DNA from: Thermoprotei archaeon
GTDB taxonomy: Archaea > Thermoproteota > Thermoprotei > Gearchaeales > Gearchaeaceae
DNA: 64,000 bases
Reading direction: 5' to 3'
Assembly (NCBI GenBank): GCA_017857595.1
Contig: JAFMCU010000005.1
Span: 1-64,000 of the forward strand
In this document: piece by piece, positions 26,950-35,241 of the stretch
How positions within the stretch are numbered: position 1 is the stretch's first letter
How the letters are laid out: every line of letters starts with the position of its first letter
Notes under the pieces: model-generated
The model's input: the letters and a program-made list of their open reading frames with translations, nothing else
The model's database searches: none
Told to the model about the DNA's origin: nothing
Program-made: the position numbers and the translations under genes

Positions 26950-27003
26950 ACTAAATTAAATTATATATACCTTATTTTTTATTAAATAAACACGAACCAT
27001 TTT

Positions 27004-27903
27004 ATGGTGGATACAATGGAGAAAAAAGAAAACAATAATTCTCCGATTAATTCCTTGGAAAAACTAACTGAAAAAGAATTGCAAGAAATGCTATCTGAGG
27101 TAAAATCCTTGCAAATCTATAAAAAGAAGGAAATGTACACATTGATGGAAAGGCATTCTGAAGCTATAAAAGAAGCAGGTATAATAAAAAGAGAGATACT
27201 AAAACTAAAGGAACTTGTGAATCAATTGAGCCAGAAATCTAGCGAAATTAGAAAAGAGCTTGAACAATATAGAATAGCAAGGTCAAACTTGGATGAAGAA
27301 AGGAGAAGATTATACAGTGAATTAAGGAATATTAGTTCTAAAGGGGATGCAGAAAAGGATAAATTATTGGCAAAATTGATGAAATTAAAATGGATTCATC
27401 AAACAACACCTTTGCCTCCAGATGAAGAATTGAATCTTATAGATAAAATAGCAGAACTAGAGAAGAAGAGCTTAAAGCTTGAGAAAATGGAAAAGCTTAG
27501 AGAGAAGACATCTGAAACGGAGAGTAAGATAAATGAGCTTTTAGCAAAAAGGGAGGTTCTTATAGAAGAGCTGATAAAAATAAATACTCAAATAAGAGAA
27601 AATAAGAAGAGAATTAAAAACCTATTTGTTAGTTTAATTGAAAAAAGCAAGCAAATAGATCAAATCAAACAAGATCTATTCAGAGTTATAAAAGAATTTG
27701 CAGAATTAAAGGATCAGTACAATAAAGTTAAGCAAGAATTAGTAAGAAGAAGAATAAATATTAAAGCAAGGGTTTCAGAAAATGTCGTAGATGTAGAAAA
27801 AGAGATAGCAAAGAGCGCTTTGGAAAAATACAAAGCTGGCAAAAAGCTTGATCTATATGAGTTACAATTACTATACAAGCAAATGGAAGAGAAAATTTCT
27901 TAA
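27004..27903 (+). CDS. Archaeal coiled-coil protein (COG1340-like)
   Basis: A 299-aa, highly charged protein that is coiled coil over most of its length with a break near residues 125-140 (WIHQTTPLPPDEEL), where the chain probably folds back. The C-terminal VDVEKEIAKSALEKYKAGKKLDLYELQLLY is typical of the uncharacterised archaeal coiled-coil family COG1340. There is no catalytic motif; annotations of such proteins as phosphoserine phosphatase are artefacts. It has its own TATA-like box (attatatata region, about 26960). Confidence 0.75.
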   Translation: MVDTMEKKENNNSPINSLEKLTEKELQEMLSEVKSLQIYKKKEMYTLMERHSEAIKEAGIIKREILKLKELVNQLSQKSSEIRKELEQYRIARSNLDEERRRLYSELRNISSKGDAEKDKLLAKLMKLKWIHQTTPLPPDEELNLIDKIAELEKKSLKLEKMEKLREKTSETESKINELLAKREVLIEELIKINTQIRENKKRIKNLFVSLIEKSKQIDQIKQDLFRVIKEFAELKDQYNKVKQELVRRRINIKARVSENVVDVEKEIAKSALEKYKAGKKLDLYELQLLYKQMEEKIS

Positions 27904-27953
27904 AATAAAAATTAGCTTTAATATTTTTTAATCTATTCTAAAATTAGGATAAA

Positions 27954-29078
27954 TTGGATTCAAACGCTAATTCAGTATTAATTTTATATATTGATAGAGA
28001 TGGTGATATAGAAAAAATTACAAATGTTAAGACACCTATCATCGGCAGAGAAGAAAATTTGAAAGTAGCTCAATTATTTGGATTATTAAGCCCTGATGAT
28101 TCTGATTTGAATGCTTTGTATTATAGCATAAAAATTTATGATGAAATAAAAAGTAAGGGGAATTTTAAATCATGTGAAATAGTAACGATTAGCGGCGATC
28201 CATCGGAGGGAATAACTGCAGATATAAAAATAAGAGATGAATTAATCAAAACTTGTAGTCTTATAAAACCTGATGGGGTTATATTTGTGAGTGATGGAGG
28301 GAGGGATGAACTAATTATTCCTTTGATTAGCTCAATTGTGCCAATTATTTCTATCAAGCGAGTAATAGTAGGTCAATCAAAAAGTGTCGAAGAAACCTAC
28401 ATGATAATCTACAAGTATATCAAAAAAATTGTTCATGATCCATATTTAAGCAAGGTATTTTTAGGTATTCCAGGTTTATTGCTGTTAATATATGGGATTT
28501 TAGCAATCTTCAATCTTGGATATATATTTTCTATTATTTTCTTATTAGTAGTAGGAACTGTAGCAATTGTAAAGGGTTTTTCCGTTGATATAGCTATAAA
28601 GAAAGAATGGAGTGCTTCAAAAATTCAATTTATAGCAGGAATCTTATCATTCATACTCGGATTAATTGTAATATACAATGGGATAAACGGCGTATATGAA
28701 TTTTTAAAAACTGAACCAAATCCGAGTTATTTGCAAATTTTAGGTGTATTTATGATAACGCCTTTTGCATATGGATTAAATACTTTACATTCTCTTGCTG
28801 TTTGCGTTATAATATTCTTATCCGGAAGAATGGTGGATAATTATTTAGAGAATAAAAACATAAAGTATGAGGTTATTTATAGTGTATTCATTTTCTCACT
28901 TAGTATTGTGGGAACATATATAGGATTTATAATAACAAAGCCAGGACTTCCTAGCAATTTATGGGGGTTTGACTTTCTCACTATGATTTTGATATTATTT
29001 TTGTTAAATGCAATTATGATAGTTACAATAAGTGTTTATGAAAGATTGAATAAACCTAATACTCCAAAGGAAAAGTAG
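27954..29078 (+). CDS. DUF373 family membrane protein
   Basis: Residues 1-155 form a soluble alpha/beta domain that begins LILYIDRDGDI and includes TISGDPSEG and VIFVSDGGRDELIIPLI; the rest has about seven membrane helices. This is the layout of the archaeal DUF373 family, whose function is unknown. It starts at TTG with a TATA-like box (taatatttttt, about 27918-27928) at leaderless spacing. The last 23 nt overlap the convergent prolidase gene. Confidence 0.82.
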   Translation: MDSNANSVLILYIDRDGDIEKITNVKTPIIGREENLKVAQLFGLLSPDDSDLNALYYSIKIYDEIKSKGNFKSCEIVTISGDPSEGITADIKIRDELIKTCSLIKPDGVIFVSDGGRDELIIPLISSIVPIISIKRVIVGQSKSVEETYMIIYKYIKKIVHDPYLSKVFLGIPGLLLLIYGILAIFNLGYIFSIIFLLVVGTVAIVKGFSVDIAIKKEWSASKIQFIAGILSFILGLIVIYNGINGVYEFLKTEPNPSYLQILGVFMITPFAYGLNTLHSLAVCVIIFLSGRMVDNYLENKNIKYEVIYSVFIFSLSIVGTYIGFIITKPGLPSNLWGFDFLTMILILFLLNAIMIVTISVYERLNKPNTPKEK

Positions 29079-30132
29079 ATAAAACTTCACCTTTCTCTTT
29101 TTGTACTAATACATCATCTTCTAATCTTATACCTACTTCATCTTTTATGTAAATTCCTGGTTCAATCGTTATTACCATTCCAGCTTTTAATATATTCTCA
29201 CTTCTATAACTAATGGTTGGTAATTCATGTATTTCTAATCCTATACCATGACCTAGTGAGTGAATAAAGTATGAATCTAAACCTTTATTTTTGAGATAAT
29301 TCCTTGCAACTAAATCCAATTCTTTACAGGATTTTCCTTCTCTTACTTCATTTATAGCTAGCTGAATTGCATTTTTTACTTCGTTGAATAATCTTTCCTT
29401 TTTGTCGTTTATTTTTCCTCTTAAAAAAGTTCTAGTTAAATCAGCACAATAACTTGCATATCTACCTCCTATATCAACCAAAGTGAAATCATCATTTTTT
29501 AATTTTATCTCTGATGGATTATAGTGTGGGAATGTAGCGTTTTTTCCTGTAGCTATAATAGGATCAAAAGAAACTCCTTCACATCCATTCTTTATTAATT
29601 CAATGTGAACTTCTTTTGCTATTTCCTTTTCTGTATAATCCCCTTTTTCTATTAATTCCTTAGCAACTTTTAGCGCTTTCTCTGTTGCCTTAATAGCCAA
29701 TTTTATATTATTAATTTCAAAAGGATCTTTAATCATTCTTAAGCTTCTTATTGCTTCTCTTATCCATCTAAATCTATAATGTTTTTTTCTAAGTTTTGCT
29801 AACAAATGATAATTCAAAGTATTGTTCTCATAACCAATAATGATATGTTTTTTAAGCAAATTTGAAATAATTTCATCTAATTTTTGAGAAAATTTCCATT
29901 CTACTATTTCACAATCACTGCACATTAATTTGCAATAATCAGCTTCTAGCGAAGGAGAAATAACATAAAGCTTATCTTCTATTGCAAGCATGAATAATTC
30001 TTTTGGTGGAATTGTAGTCGTATGCATACCTGTAAAATATTCCATATTAGCTGGGTCGTTAGTTAAATAAGCATTCACATTTTTTTCTTTTAAAACGTTA
30101 AATAATTTTTCTTGTCTTGATTTATAATTCAT
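29056..30132 (-). CDS. pepQ: Xaa-Pro dipeptidase (prolidase, M24 family)
   Basis: Cytosolic metallopeptidase cutting X-Pro dipeptides (358 aa). The N-terminal creatinase-type domain is followed by the pita-bread domain with all five metal ligands visible: Asp in VDIGGRYASYCADLTR (two), His in HGIGLEIHE, Glu in TIEPGIYI and Glu in GIRLEDDV. The upstream gene on the same strand is 19 nt away. Methionine aminopeptidase is excluded by length and the N-terminal domain. Confidence 0.93.
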   Translation of the reverse strand: MNYKSRQEKLFNVLKEKNVNAYLTNDPANMEYFTGMHTTTIPPKELFMLAIEDKLYVISPSLEADYCKLMCSDCEIVEWKFSQKLDEIISNLLKKHIIIGYENNTLNYHLLAKLRKKHYRFRWIREAIRSLRMIKDPFEINNIKLAIKATEKALKVAKELIEKGDYTEKEIAKEVHIELIKNGCEGVSFDPIIATGKNATFPHYNPSEIKLKNDDFTLVDIGGRYASYCADLTRTFLRGKINDKKERLFNEVKNAIQLAINEVREGKSCKELDLVARNYLKNKGLDSYFIHSLGHGIGLEIHELPTISYRSENILKAGMVITIEPGIYIKDEVGIRLEDDVLVQKEKGEVLSTFPLEY

Positions 30133-30151
30133 TAATACATTTTACTGTTTG

Positions 30152-31369
30152 CTAATAAATACCTTTTATTATCCCCATTTCTTTACCTAAAACTTTAGCA
30201 CTTTCTTTCCTTAATATAGAATCAATATATTTGATGATTTTTTCTTTATTTCTTTTTTCAGTTACCAAATTTTTTTTAGCTTTAGTGAAAGAATATATGT
30301 CATTACCATTTGCTTTATTTTTTTTATACTGTTGTATTAATATTTTGTGTATTATATCTATGTAGCTTTCTGCGTATATGGGAACCTCTATTCGTTTTAC
30401 TGTATTTAAATCAAACTTTACATAAAATATTGCAATTTTTTCCCTTAGATATGGGTTCTCCTCAAATATAAAGTTAGTATAGTTTAGCAAAGGAGATCTA
30501 TGAAATTTGTTTAGTTTCCCAGATAAGAATAATTTATCATTAATATACAATAACATTTCTTTCAATAAACTTGGTTCAGCTAAAATTTTCTTTTCATATT
30601 TTTCTAGATATTTAATTAAAGCGAATAATAAAGGTGACGTGTTTGAATTGTAAATCGAAACAGGTACTATATTATATGAACGAGTAATTGATAGAAAATT
30701 TTGAAGTGATTCGAATATTATATCATAATCTTTTTTTTGCATATCAAAGGCTTCTTGGCAAGTTAATGAAAAATCTACAAATATCAAATTTAATTCTTCA
30801 TTGATGTAATCGTTGATATTTGAATTAATCTCGTTTATTATCATGCTATGAATTTCTGTAATATCATATGAACTAATTTCTTTATTTCTATTGATCAGTT
30901 CAGGACTAGAATTTTTATCTTGTACTTTTATAGAAAAAGCATTATTTAGTTTAATCTCATTACCTTTTTCTTTGTAGATAGAAACTTCATATATTTTAAA
31001 TGGAGGTATAAACTCATTACTTAAATTAAGTATATTTGATGCAATAAATGTAGCATTATACGAAGTATTTTCATTTTCGATGTTATAGATTGAACCTTTT
31101 TTCCATTCATCTTCCTGATAGGGCCATGCTAAATCAAGCATCTCATTGAATAATGATGGGTCGTATGAAATTATTTCATATATTTCTGTTAGATTTATTT
31201 CGAATGGATTCAATTTATCTAATAGTCTAAGATAATCAAATACTAAACCAAGATTCTTAAAGAAAAGATGAGAATTTTCTCTAACAGCATTACCTAATCT
31301 TTCAAATTTAATTATATCACTTTTAAACATACTTAAGTAAGCAATATTATTTGTAATATTAAATAACAT
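30152..31369 (-). CDS. Possible NurA-like domain protein, degenerate
   Basis: A 405-aa soluble protein I cannot assign firmly. The middle LIFVDFSLTCQEAFD, followed by IVPVSIYNSNT and then IFYVKFDLNTVKRIEVPIY and a C-terminal Lys-rich helix, runs in the same order as motifs of NurA nucleases (DGS motif, then RVE/RVD strand). The N-terminal DGS metal site of active NurA is not apparent. No HerA helicase is nearby. It is upstream of pepQ, separated by 19 nt, and divergent from the HPS-like gene by 33 nt. Confidence 0.4.
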   Translation of the reverse strand: MLFNITNNIAYLSMFKSDIIKFERLGNAVRENSHLFFKNLGLVFDYLRLLDKLNPFEINLTEIYEIISYDPSLFNEMLDLAWPYQEDEWKKGSIYNIENENTSYNATFIASNILNLSNEFIPPFKIYEVSIYKEKGNEIKLNNAFSIKVQDKNSSPELINRNKEISSYDITEIHSMIINEINSNINDYINEELNLIFVDFSLTCQEAFDMQKKDYDIIFESLQNFLSITRSYNIVPVSIYNSNTSPLLFALIKYLEKYEKKILAEPSLLKEMLLYINDKLFLSGKLNKFHRSPLLNYTNFIFEENPYLREKIAIFYVKFDLNTVKRIEVPIYAESYIDIIHKILIQQYKKNKANGNDIYSFTKAKKNLVTEKRNKEKIIKYIDSILRKESAKVLGKEMGIIKGIY

Positions 31370-31402
31370 AAAGCTTATTATCTATTATTATTGTGAATAT
31401 AC

Positions 31403-32053
31403 ATGGTCATTATTCAAGCTGCAATTAATGTAAACAATTATGAAGATGCTATTAATGCAGCAGAGATTTCTTTCATAAAAGGCGCCAACATAATTGAGAT
31501 AAGTAATAAAATAACAAAAAAATTTGGATATACGATAGCGAGGGACTTAAAATTAAGGTTACCAAGAACTAAAATATATTTTGATTTACGAGTAATTGAA
31601 GATCCAGAATTTGATTTTGAATTAGCCTATGAATGCGGTGCAGATATAATATCTGTTTTAGCAGTTGCTCCTTATGAAACTATAACCACATCTTTAAACT
31701 TAAGTAAAAAATACGGAATTGATGTAGCATTAGATTTCTTAGGCATAAATGACCCAATAAACAAAGTATTGGAAATTTTGCAAGCAGGAATTTACTATTA
31801 TAGGATAAATGTACCTAGAACCATAAACAATCAATCTTATGAATTTAAAAGATATGTAAAAATGGTAAAAGAATTATCAAGGGTTTCTTCTGTTCCAATA
31901 GCAGTAAGAATAAATAATGATATAACTTTATTACCTTATTTTATTAATATAGGAGCTTCTATAATTATTTTAGATATTAATAACAATTCAGAAGAAGAAA
32001 TTGAACAACTTATAAAGAGTGTCAATAAGTCTATAGAAACTGCATATTTATAA
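31403..32053 (+). CDS. HUMPS-family TIM barrel, hexulose-phosphate-synthase-like with altered active site
   Basis: A 216-aa (beta/alpha)8 protein resembling 3-hexulose-6-phosphate synthase: IIEIS (substrate Glu kept), CGADIISVLAVAP and GIDVALDFLGINDPINK. However, the opening Asp of QxALD is Asn (QAAINV), and the catalytic DLKTMD is DLRVIED, losing the Lys. Activity as HPS is therefore doubtful. The convergent neighbour is phosphoglucose isomerase, overlapping by 23 nt, which keeps a sugar-phosphate role plausible. Orotidine-5'-phosphate decarboxylase is less likely. Confidence 0.68.
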   Translation: MVIIQAAINVNNYEDAINAAEISFIKGANIIEISNKITKKFGYTIARDLKLRLPRTKIYFDLRVIEDPEFDFELAYECGADIISVLAVAPYETITTSLNLSKKYGIDVALDFLGINDPINKVLEILQAGIYYYRINVPRTINNQSYEFKRYVKMVKELSRVSSVPIAVRINNDITLLPYFINIGASIIILDINNNSEEEIEQLIKSVNKSIETAYL

Positions 32054-32798
32054 AAGTTTCCTCTAAAAATTCAAAATAATTCATAATATCATAAGGCCAA
32101 TTTAAAAATCTAAATTTTCTTCTATCTTTAATAAGATCATTAAAAATGTTTTCATTCTTCAATTTAGTTTTCATAAATTTAGGTTGAGTATTAAGGATAT
32201 AGTTTTTATTAATCGCAATCTTGTTTTCTTTTAAAATATACACGCTTGCACCTTTAAGCGTATCATACTTGCTATAAATCGGTATAAATCTAGAACTTAC
32301 CAAATTTAATGTGATAGATAGATCATTATTTAAATTTATCATATTGTGACCATAATTAGGTGGGATTATTACAGTTTCACCTTCTTTTGCTTCAATTAAT
32401 AATAATTCATCAATTACGTTGTTATAACTCTTTTGAAGTACGAACATAACTTTACCTTTTAAAATTTGGTATAGTTCAGGGAAGCTTCTACCAGGTGAAG
32501 CTTCTGGATGGTAATGACCATATGTCTTATTATATTCTTCCATTATAACAATATCTTTCATTACGGTCAAATCAATTCTCAAATCTTCTTCTTTCAAAGC
32601 ATCTTCAATTTCTTCATTTGATAAATTCCTAAATACATAATAAAGTATCAAATTTTCATCATAAACTGTATCCTTGTAATAGAACAAATCTTTCATTTCC
32701 TTATATGTTCTTATATTTGCTTTGTATTGTTTGTTTTCGAAATTCAAAACCTCTAAAACGTTTAATTCAGATATTTCGTAACTTTTATTTAAAATCAT
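32031..32798 (-). CDS. pgi: Cupin-type glucose-6-phosphate isomerase
   Basis: Metal-dependent archaeal phosphoglucose isomerase (PF06560-type, 255 aa). The cupin metal site is GHYHP (two His), the Glu in PELYQILKGKVMFVLQ and the His in IPPNYGHNMIN. It interconverts glucose-6-P and fructose-6-P. The length is longer than the roughly 190-aa Pyrococcus enzyme, with extra residues at both ends. It overlaps the upstream aminotransferase gene by 14 nt, so the two are co-transcribed. Confidence 0.87.
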   Translation of the reverse strand: MILNKSYEISELNVLEVLNFENKQYKANIRTYKEMKDLFYYKDTVYDENLILYYVFRNLSNEEIEDALKEEDLRIDLTVMKDIVIMEEYNKTYGHYHPEASPGRSFPELYQILKGKVMFVLQKSYNNVIDELLLIEAKEGETVIIPPNYGHNMINLNNDLSITLNLVSSRFIPIYSKYDTLKGASVYILKENKIAINKNYILNTQPKFMKTKLKNENIFNDLIKDRRKFRFLNWPYDIMNYFEFLEETFINMQFL

Positions 32799-34002
32799 TT
32801 TTTCTTCCTTCCTTCAAATATTCATTTATTAAAATTACACCCTTATTTATTCTATTCTCATTTTCACCGACAAATGTAATTCTAATATGATTTTTACCTG
32901 ATGGACCAAAAGAGCTTCCGTTTATTACGGCGACCCCTTTTTTATTGACCAAATCCATCATGAAAGTCTTATCATCTATATTTAAGTTCTTCAAATATTT
33001 TGAAAAATCTGCAAATAAATACATAGCTCCTGCTGGCTTAACAAACCTAGCTTCAGAGATAAATTCAAGCATAGAATTAATTAATGCATCTCTTCTTCTT
33101 TTGTATATATCTAAAGTATATTTTAAGACTCTTTCCTTTATCCTTGGTTCTAAGTACTTTAAAGCAGCTATCTGTGCAGGTGTATTAGAACACAATGTGG
33201 TATATTGCTTTATTCTTTCCATTGAACTGATAACCTCTTTTGGACCAAATGCATAACCCAATCTAAAACCTGTCATTGCTGGATCTTTGGAGAAAGTATT
33301 TATACAGATAGTTCTATTTCTTGCGTCTTCATTTCTCCAAAACCAAATATGTTCTCCTTCATAAATTAAGTGCTTGTAAGCTTCATCAACAATGATCCAT
33401 AAATCATGGTCTTTCGCAATTTCAATCAATCCTTTTGCAATTTGTGGATTTATAATTCTTCCAGTAGGATTATCAGGAGTGGCAAAAATAATGGCTTTTG
33501 TCTTATTTGTAATTTTACTTTTCAATTCTTCTAAATCGGGCTGGTATCCATTTTCCATTTTTTGTGTTAAAAAAATTGGTTTTGCACCTGCAATTAAAAC
33601 CACATTAGGATAACTCACATAACTAGGTTCAAGTATTATCACTTCGTCTTCATCATCGAATAAAGCTAATGATGCAAGTAATAGACCTTCAGAAGCTCCT
33701 TCAGTTATCACCACTTCATTTTCCTCTACTTCTATCTTTCCAAAATACTTTAAATCTTCAATAATTTTCAAGATTAGTTGCTTAATGCCTCCTGTAGGCG
33801 TGTATGAGCTTACTGTTAATGGGTCTTCCTTTAATTTACTTATAAGAAATTCAATTACTTCTTCATCTAAAGGCAAACTTGGTTGACCAGTTGAAAGTTG
33901 GATTACATCTATACCTTTATATTTTAATTCACTAACAGCTTTCAGCATTTCTCTAATAGGTGAAGGCTGCAAAGAATTGACAAGCTTTGATAATTTACCC
34001 AT
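32785..34002 (-). CDS. PLP-dependent aminotransferase, class I (aspartate aminotransferase-like)
   Basis: Cytosolic fold-type I aminotransferase (405 aa). PSPIREMLKAV opens the protein; the PLP contacts are FATPDNPTGR, IIVDEAYK and the Schiff-base Lys in TFSKDPAMTGFRLGY. C-terminal R in HIRITFVG binds the substrate carboxylate. The substrate (aspartate, aromatic or other) cannot be told. It is the first gene of a pair with pgi and follows the cis-prenyltransferase gene on the same strand by 52 nt. Confidence 0.92.
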   Translation of the reverse strand: MGKLSKLVNSLQPSPIREMLKAVSELKYKGIDVIQLSTGQPSLPLDEEVIEFLISKLKEDPLTVSSYTPTGGIKQLILKIIEDLKYFGKIEVEENEVVITEGASEGLLLASLALFDDEDEVIILEPSYVSYPNVVLIAGAKPIFLTQKMENGYQPDLEELKSKITNKTKAIIFATPDNPTGRIINPQIAKGLIEIAKDHDLWIIVDEAYKHLIYEGEHIWFWRNEDARNRTICINTFSKDPAMTGFRLGYAFGPKEVISSMERIKQYTTLCSNTPAQIAALKYLEPRIKERVLKYTLDIYKRRRDALINSMLEFISEARFVKPAGAMYLFADFSKYLKNLNIDDKTFMMDLVNKKGVAVINGSSFGPSGKNHIRITFVGENENRINKGVILINEYLKEGRKNDFK

Positions 34003-34054
34003 TTTGATAAATACAATTGTTAAAATATATAATAATGAGCTTTCTAGATTGATT

Positions 34055-34837
34055 TTATTTACCGAATCGTCTATCCCTTTTTTGATATGTTCTGATTGCT
34101 CTGTAAAGGTCTATATCTCTGAAATCTGGCCAATAAACATCTAGAAAGCATAGTTCACTATACGCTGCTTGCCAAAGTAAAAATCCAGAAAGTCTTTCTT
34201 CTCCACTAGTTCTGATTATTAAATCAGGATATGGATTGGGTAAATGTGAAGTGTACAATCTTTTTTCTATTTCTTCTTCACTAATGTTTTCTGGCTTAAG
34301 CTTATTTTGCTTTACTTCTTCAGCAATTTTTTTAACAGCGTCTACTATCTCTATCCTTCCGCCATAAGCCATTGCAATATTTAAGTAGTGATTTGAATAA
34401 TCTTTAGTCAAATTTTCTACTTCTTCAAATTTTTTTACTAGAAATTCTGGCAAAATCTCTTTTTTTCCAACGAGTTTTACTTTTATTTTATGCGTATGTA
34501 TATCGGGTGAACTTATTATTTCATCCAATTTTTCAGCAGCTATTTCCATTATCTTTTCCACTTCATCCTTAGTTCTTTGAAAATTTTCTGTAGAAAAAGC
34601 GTAAAGAGTTAATGTCTTTATGTTTAATTCTAAACATTTATCAAGTAGCATTTTTACCTTTGAAGCTCCTACCTTATGTCCCATCCAAGCAGGTAAATCT
34701 TTTTCAGAAGCCCATCTTCTATTTCCATCAAGGATAACAGCTATATGAGAAGGCATAGGTTTATTTTTAATCTGTGAAAGTAAATACCACCTATAAATTT
34801 TATAGATGCCAAATAATTTAAGAAGTGTTTGAAACAT
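34055..34837 (-). CDS. uppS: cis-prenyltransferase (undecaprenyl diphosphate synthase-like, makes polyprenyl/dolichyl diphosphate)
   Basis: Extends farnesyl or geranylgeranyl diphosphate with isopentenyl units in cis to build the lipid carrier for glycans. The active site is visible: HIAVILDGNRRWA (Asp and Arg), LTLYAFSTENFQR, and DLIIRTSGEERLSGFLLWQ, ending with the usual RRFG tail. At 260 aa it has normal length. In archaea the product is likely a dolichol-type phosphate for N-glycosylation, which fits the GlcNAc-1-P-transferase at 38258 and the sequon-rich surface proteins. Confidence 0.94.
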   Translation of the reverse strand: MFQTLLKLFGIYKIYRWYLLSQIKNKPMPSHIAVILDGNRRWASEKDLPAWMGHKVGASKVKMLLDKCLELNIKTLTLYAFSTENFQRTKDEVEKIMEIAAEKLDEIISSPDIHTHKIKVKLVGKKEILPEFLVKKFEEVENLTKDYSNHYLNIAMAYGGRIEIVDAVKKIAEEVKQNKLKPENISEEEIEKRLYTSHLPNPYPDLIIRTSGEERLSGFLLWQAAYSELCFLDVYWPDFRDIDLYRAIRTYQKRDRRFGK

Positions 34838-34895
34838 TGCTTAGTTTTTAGATATAAAGATAAATTTATAAATATTTAATAGTTATATAAGGCAA

Positions 34896-35210
34896 ATGGC
34901 ATCGGACAGGCTTGTAGGAGCTGGAATATTAGTAGTATCTGTAATCGTAATACTTGTATATTTAATATGGGTTTTAATAGCACCTTTGGCACCAAGTGCA
35001 TTTCCAGATTGGTTTACAAGTTTAACCACACAACTTTGGTTTTTAAGAGCGCCTGTATTAGTCGCAGTTTTTGCATTAGGAGGTATTGCAGCTTGGATTG
35101 GTTGGACAATACTTACAACTCCTCCACCAAAACCAATTGAAGAAATACAGAAGGAAATTGAACAAGAGTTATCTAAAGAATCACCTCCACCTCCACCAGA
35201 GAAAAAATAA
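34896..35210 (+). CDS. Two-span membrane protein with Pro-rich cytosolic tail, function unknown
   Basis: A 104-aa protein with two membrane helices (about 6-30 and 52-72) joined by a short loop and a C-terminal tail rich in Pro, Glu and Lys that ends SPPPPPEKK. GC content is somewhat higher than in the neighbours and the promoter has a strong TATA-like box (tttataaatattt) about 25 nt before the ATG, suggesting good expression. I do not recognise the family. The helicase gene starts 31 nt downstream. Confidence 0.65.
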   Translation: MASDRLVGAGILVVSVIVILVYLIWVLIAPLAPSAFPDWFTSLTTQLWFLRAPVLVAVFALGGIAAWIGWTILTTPPPKPIEEIQKEIEQELSKESPPPPPEKK

Positions 35211-35241
35211 GCTTTTCTATTATTTAGATTAAAAAATTTTT

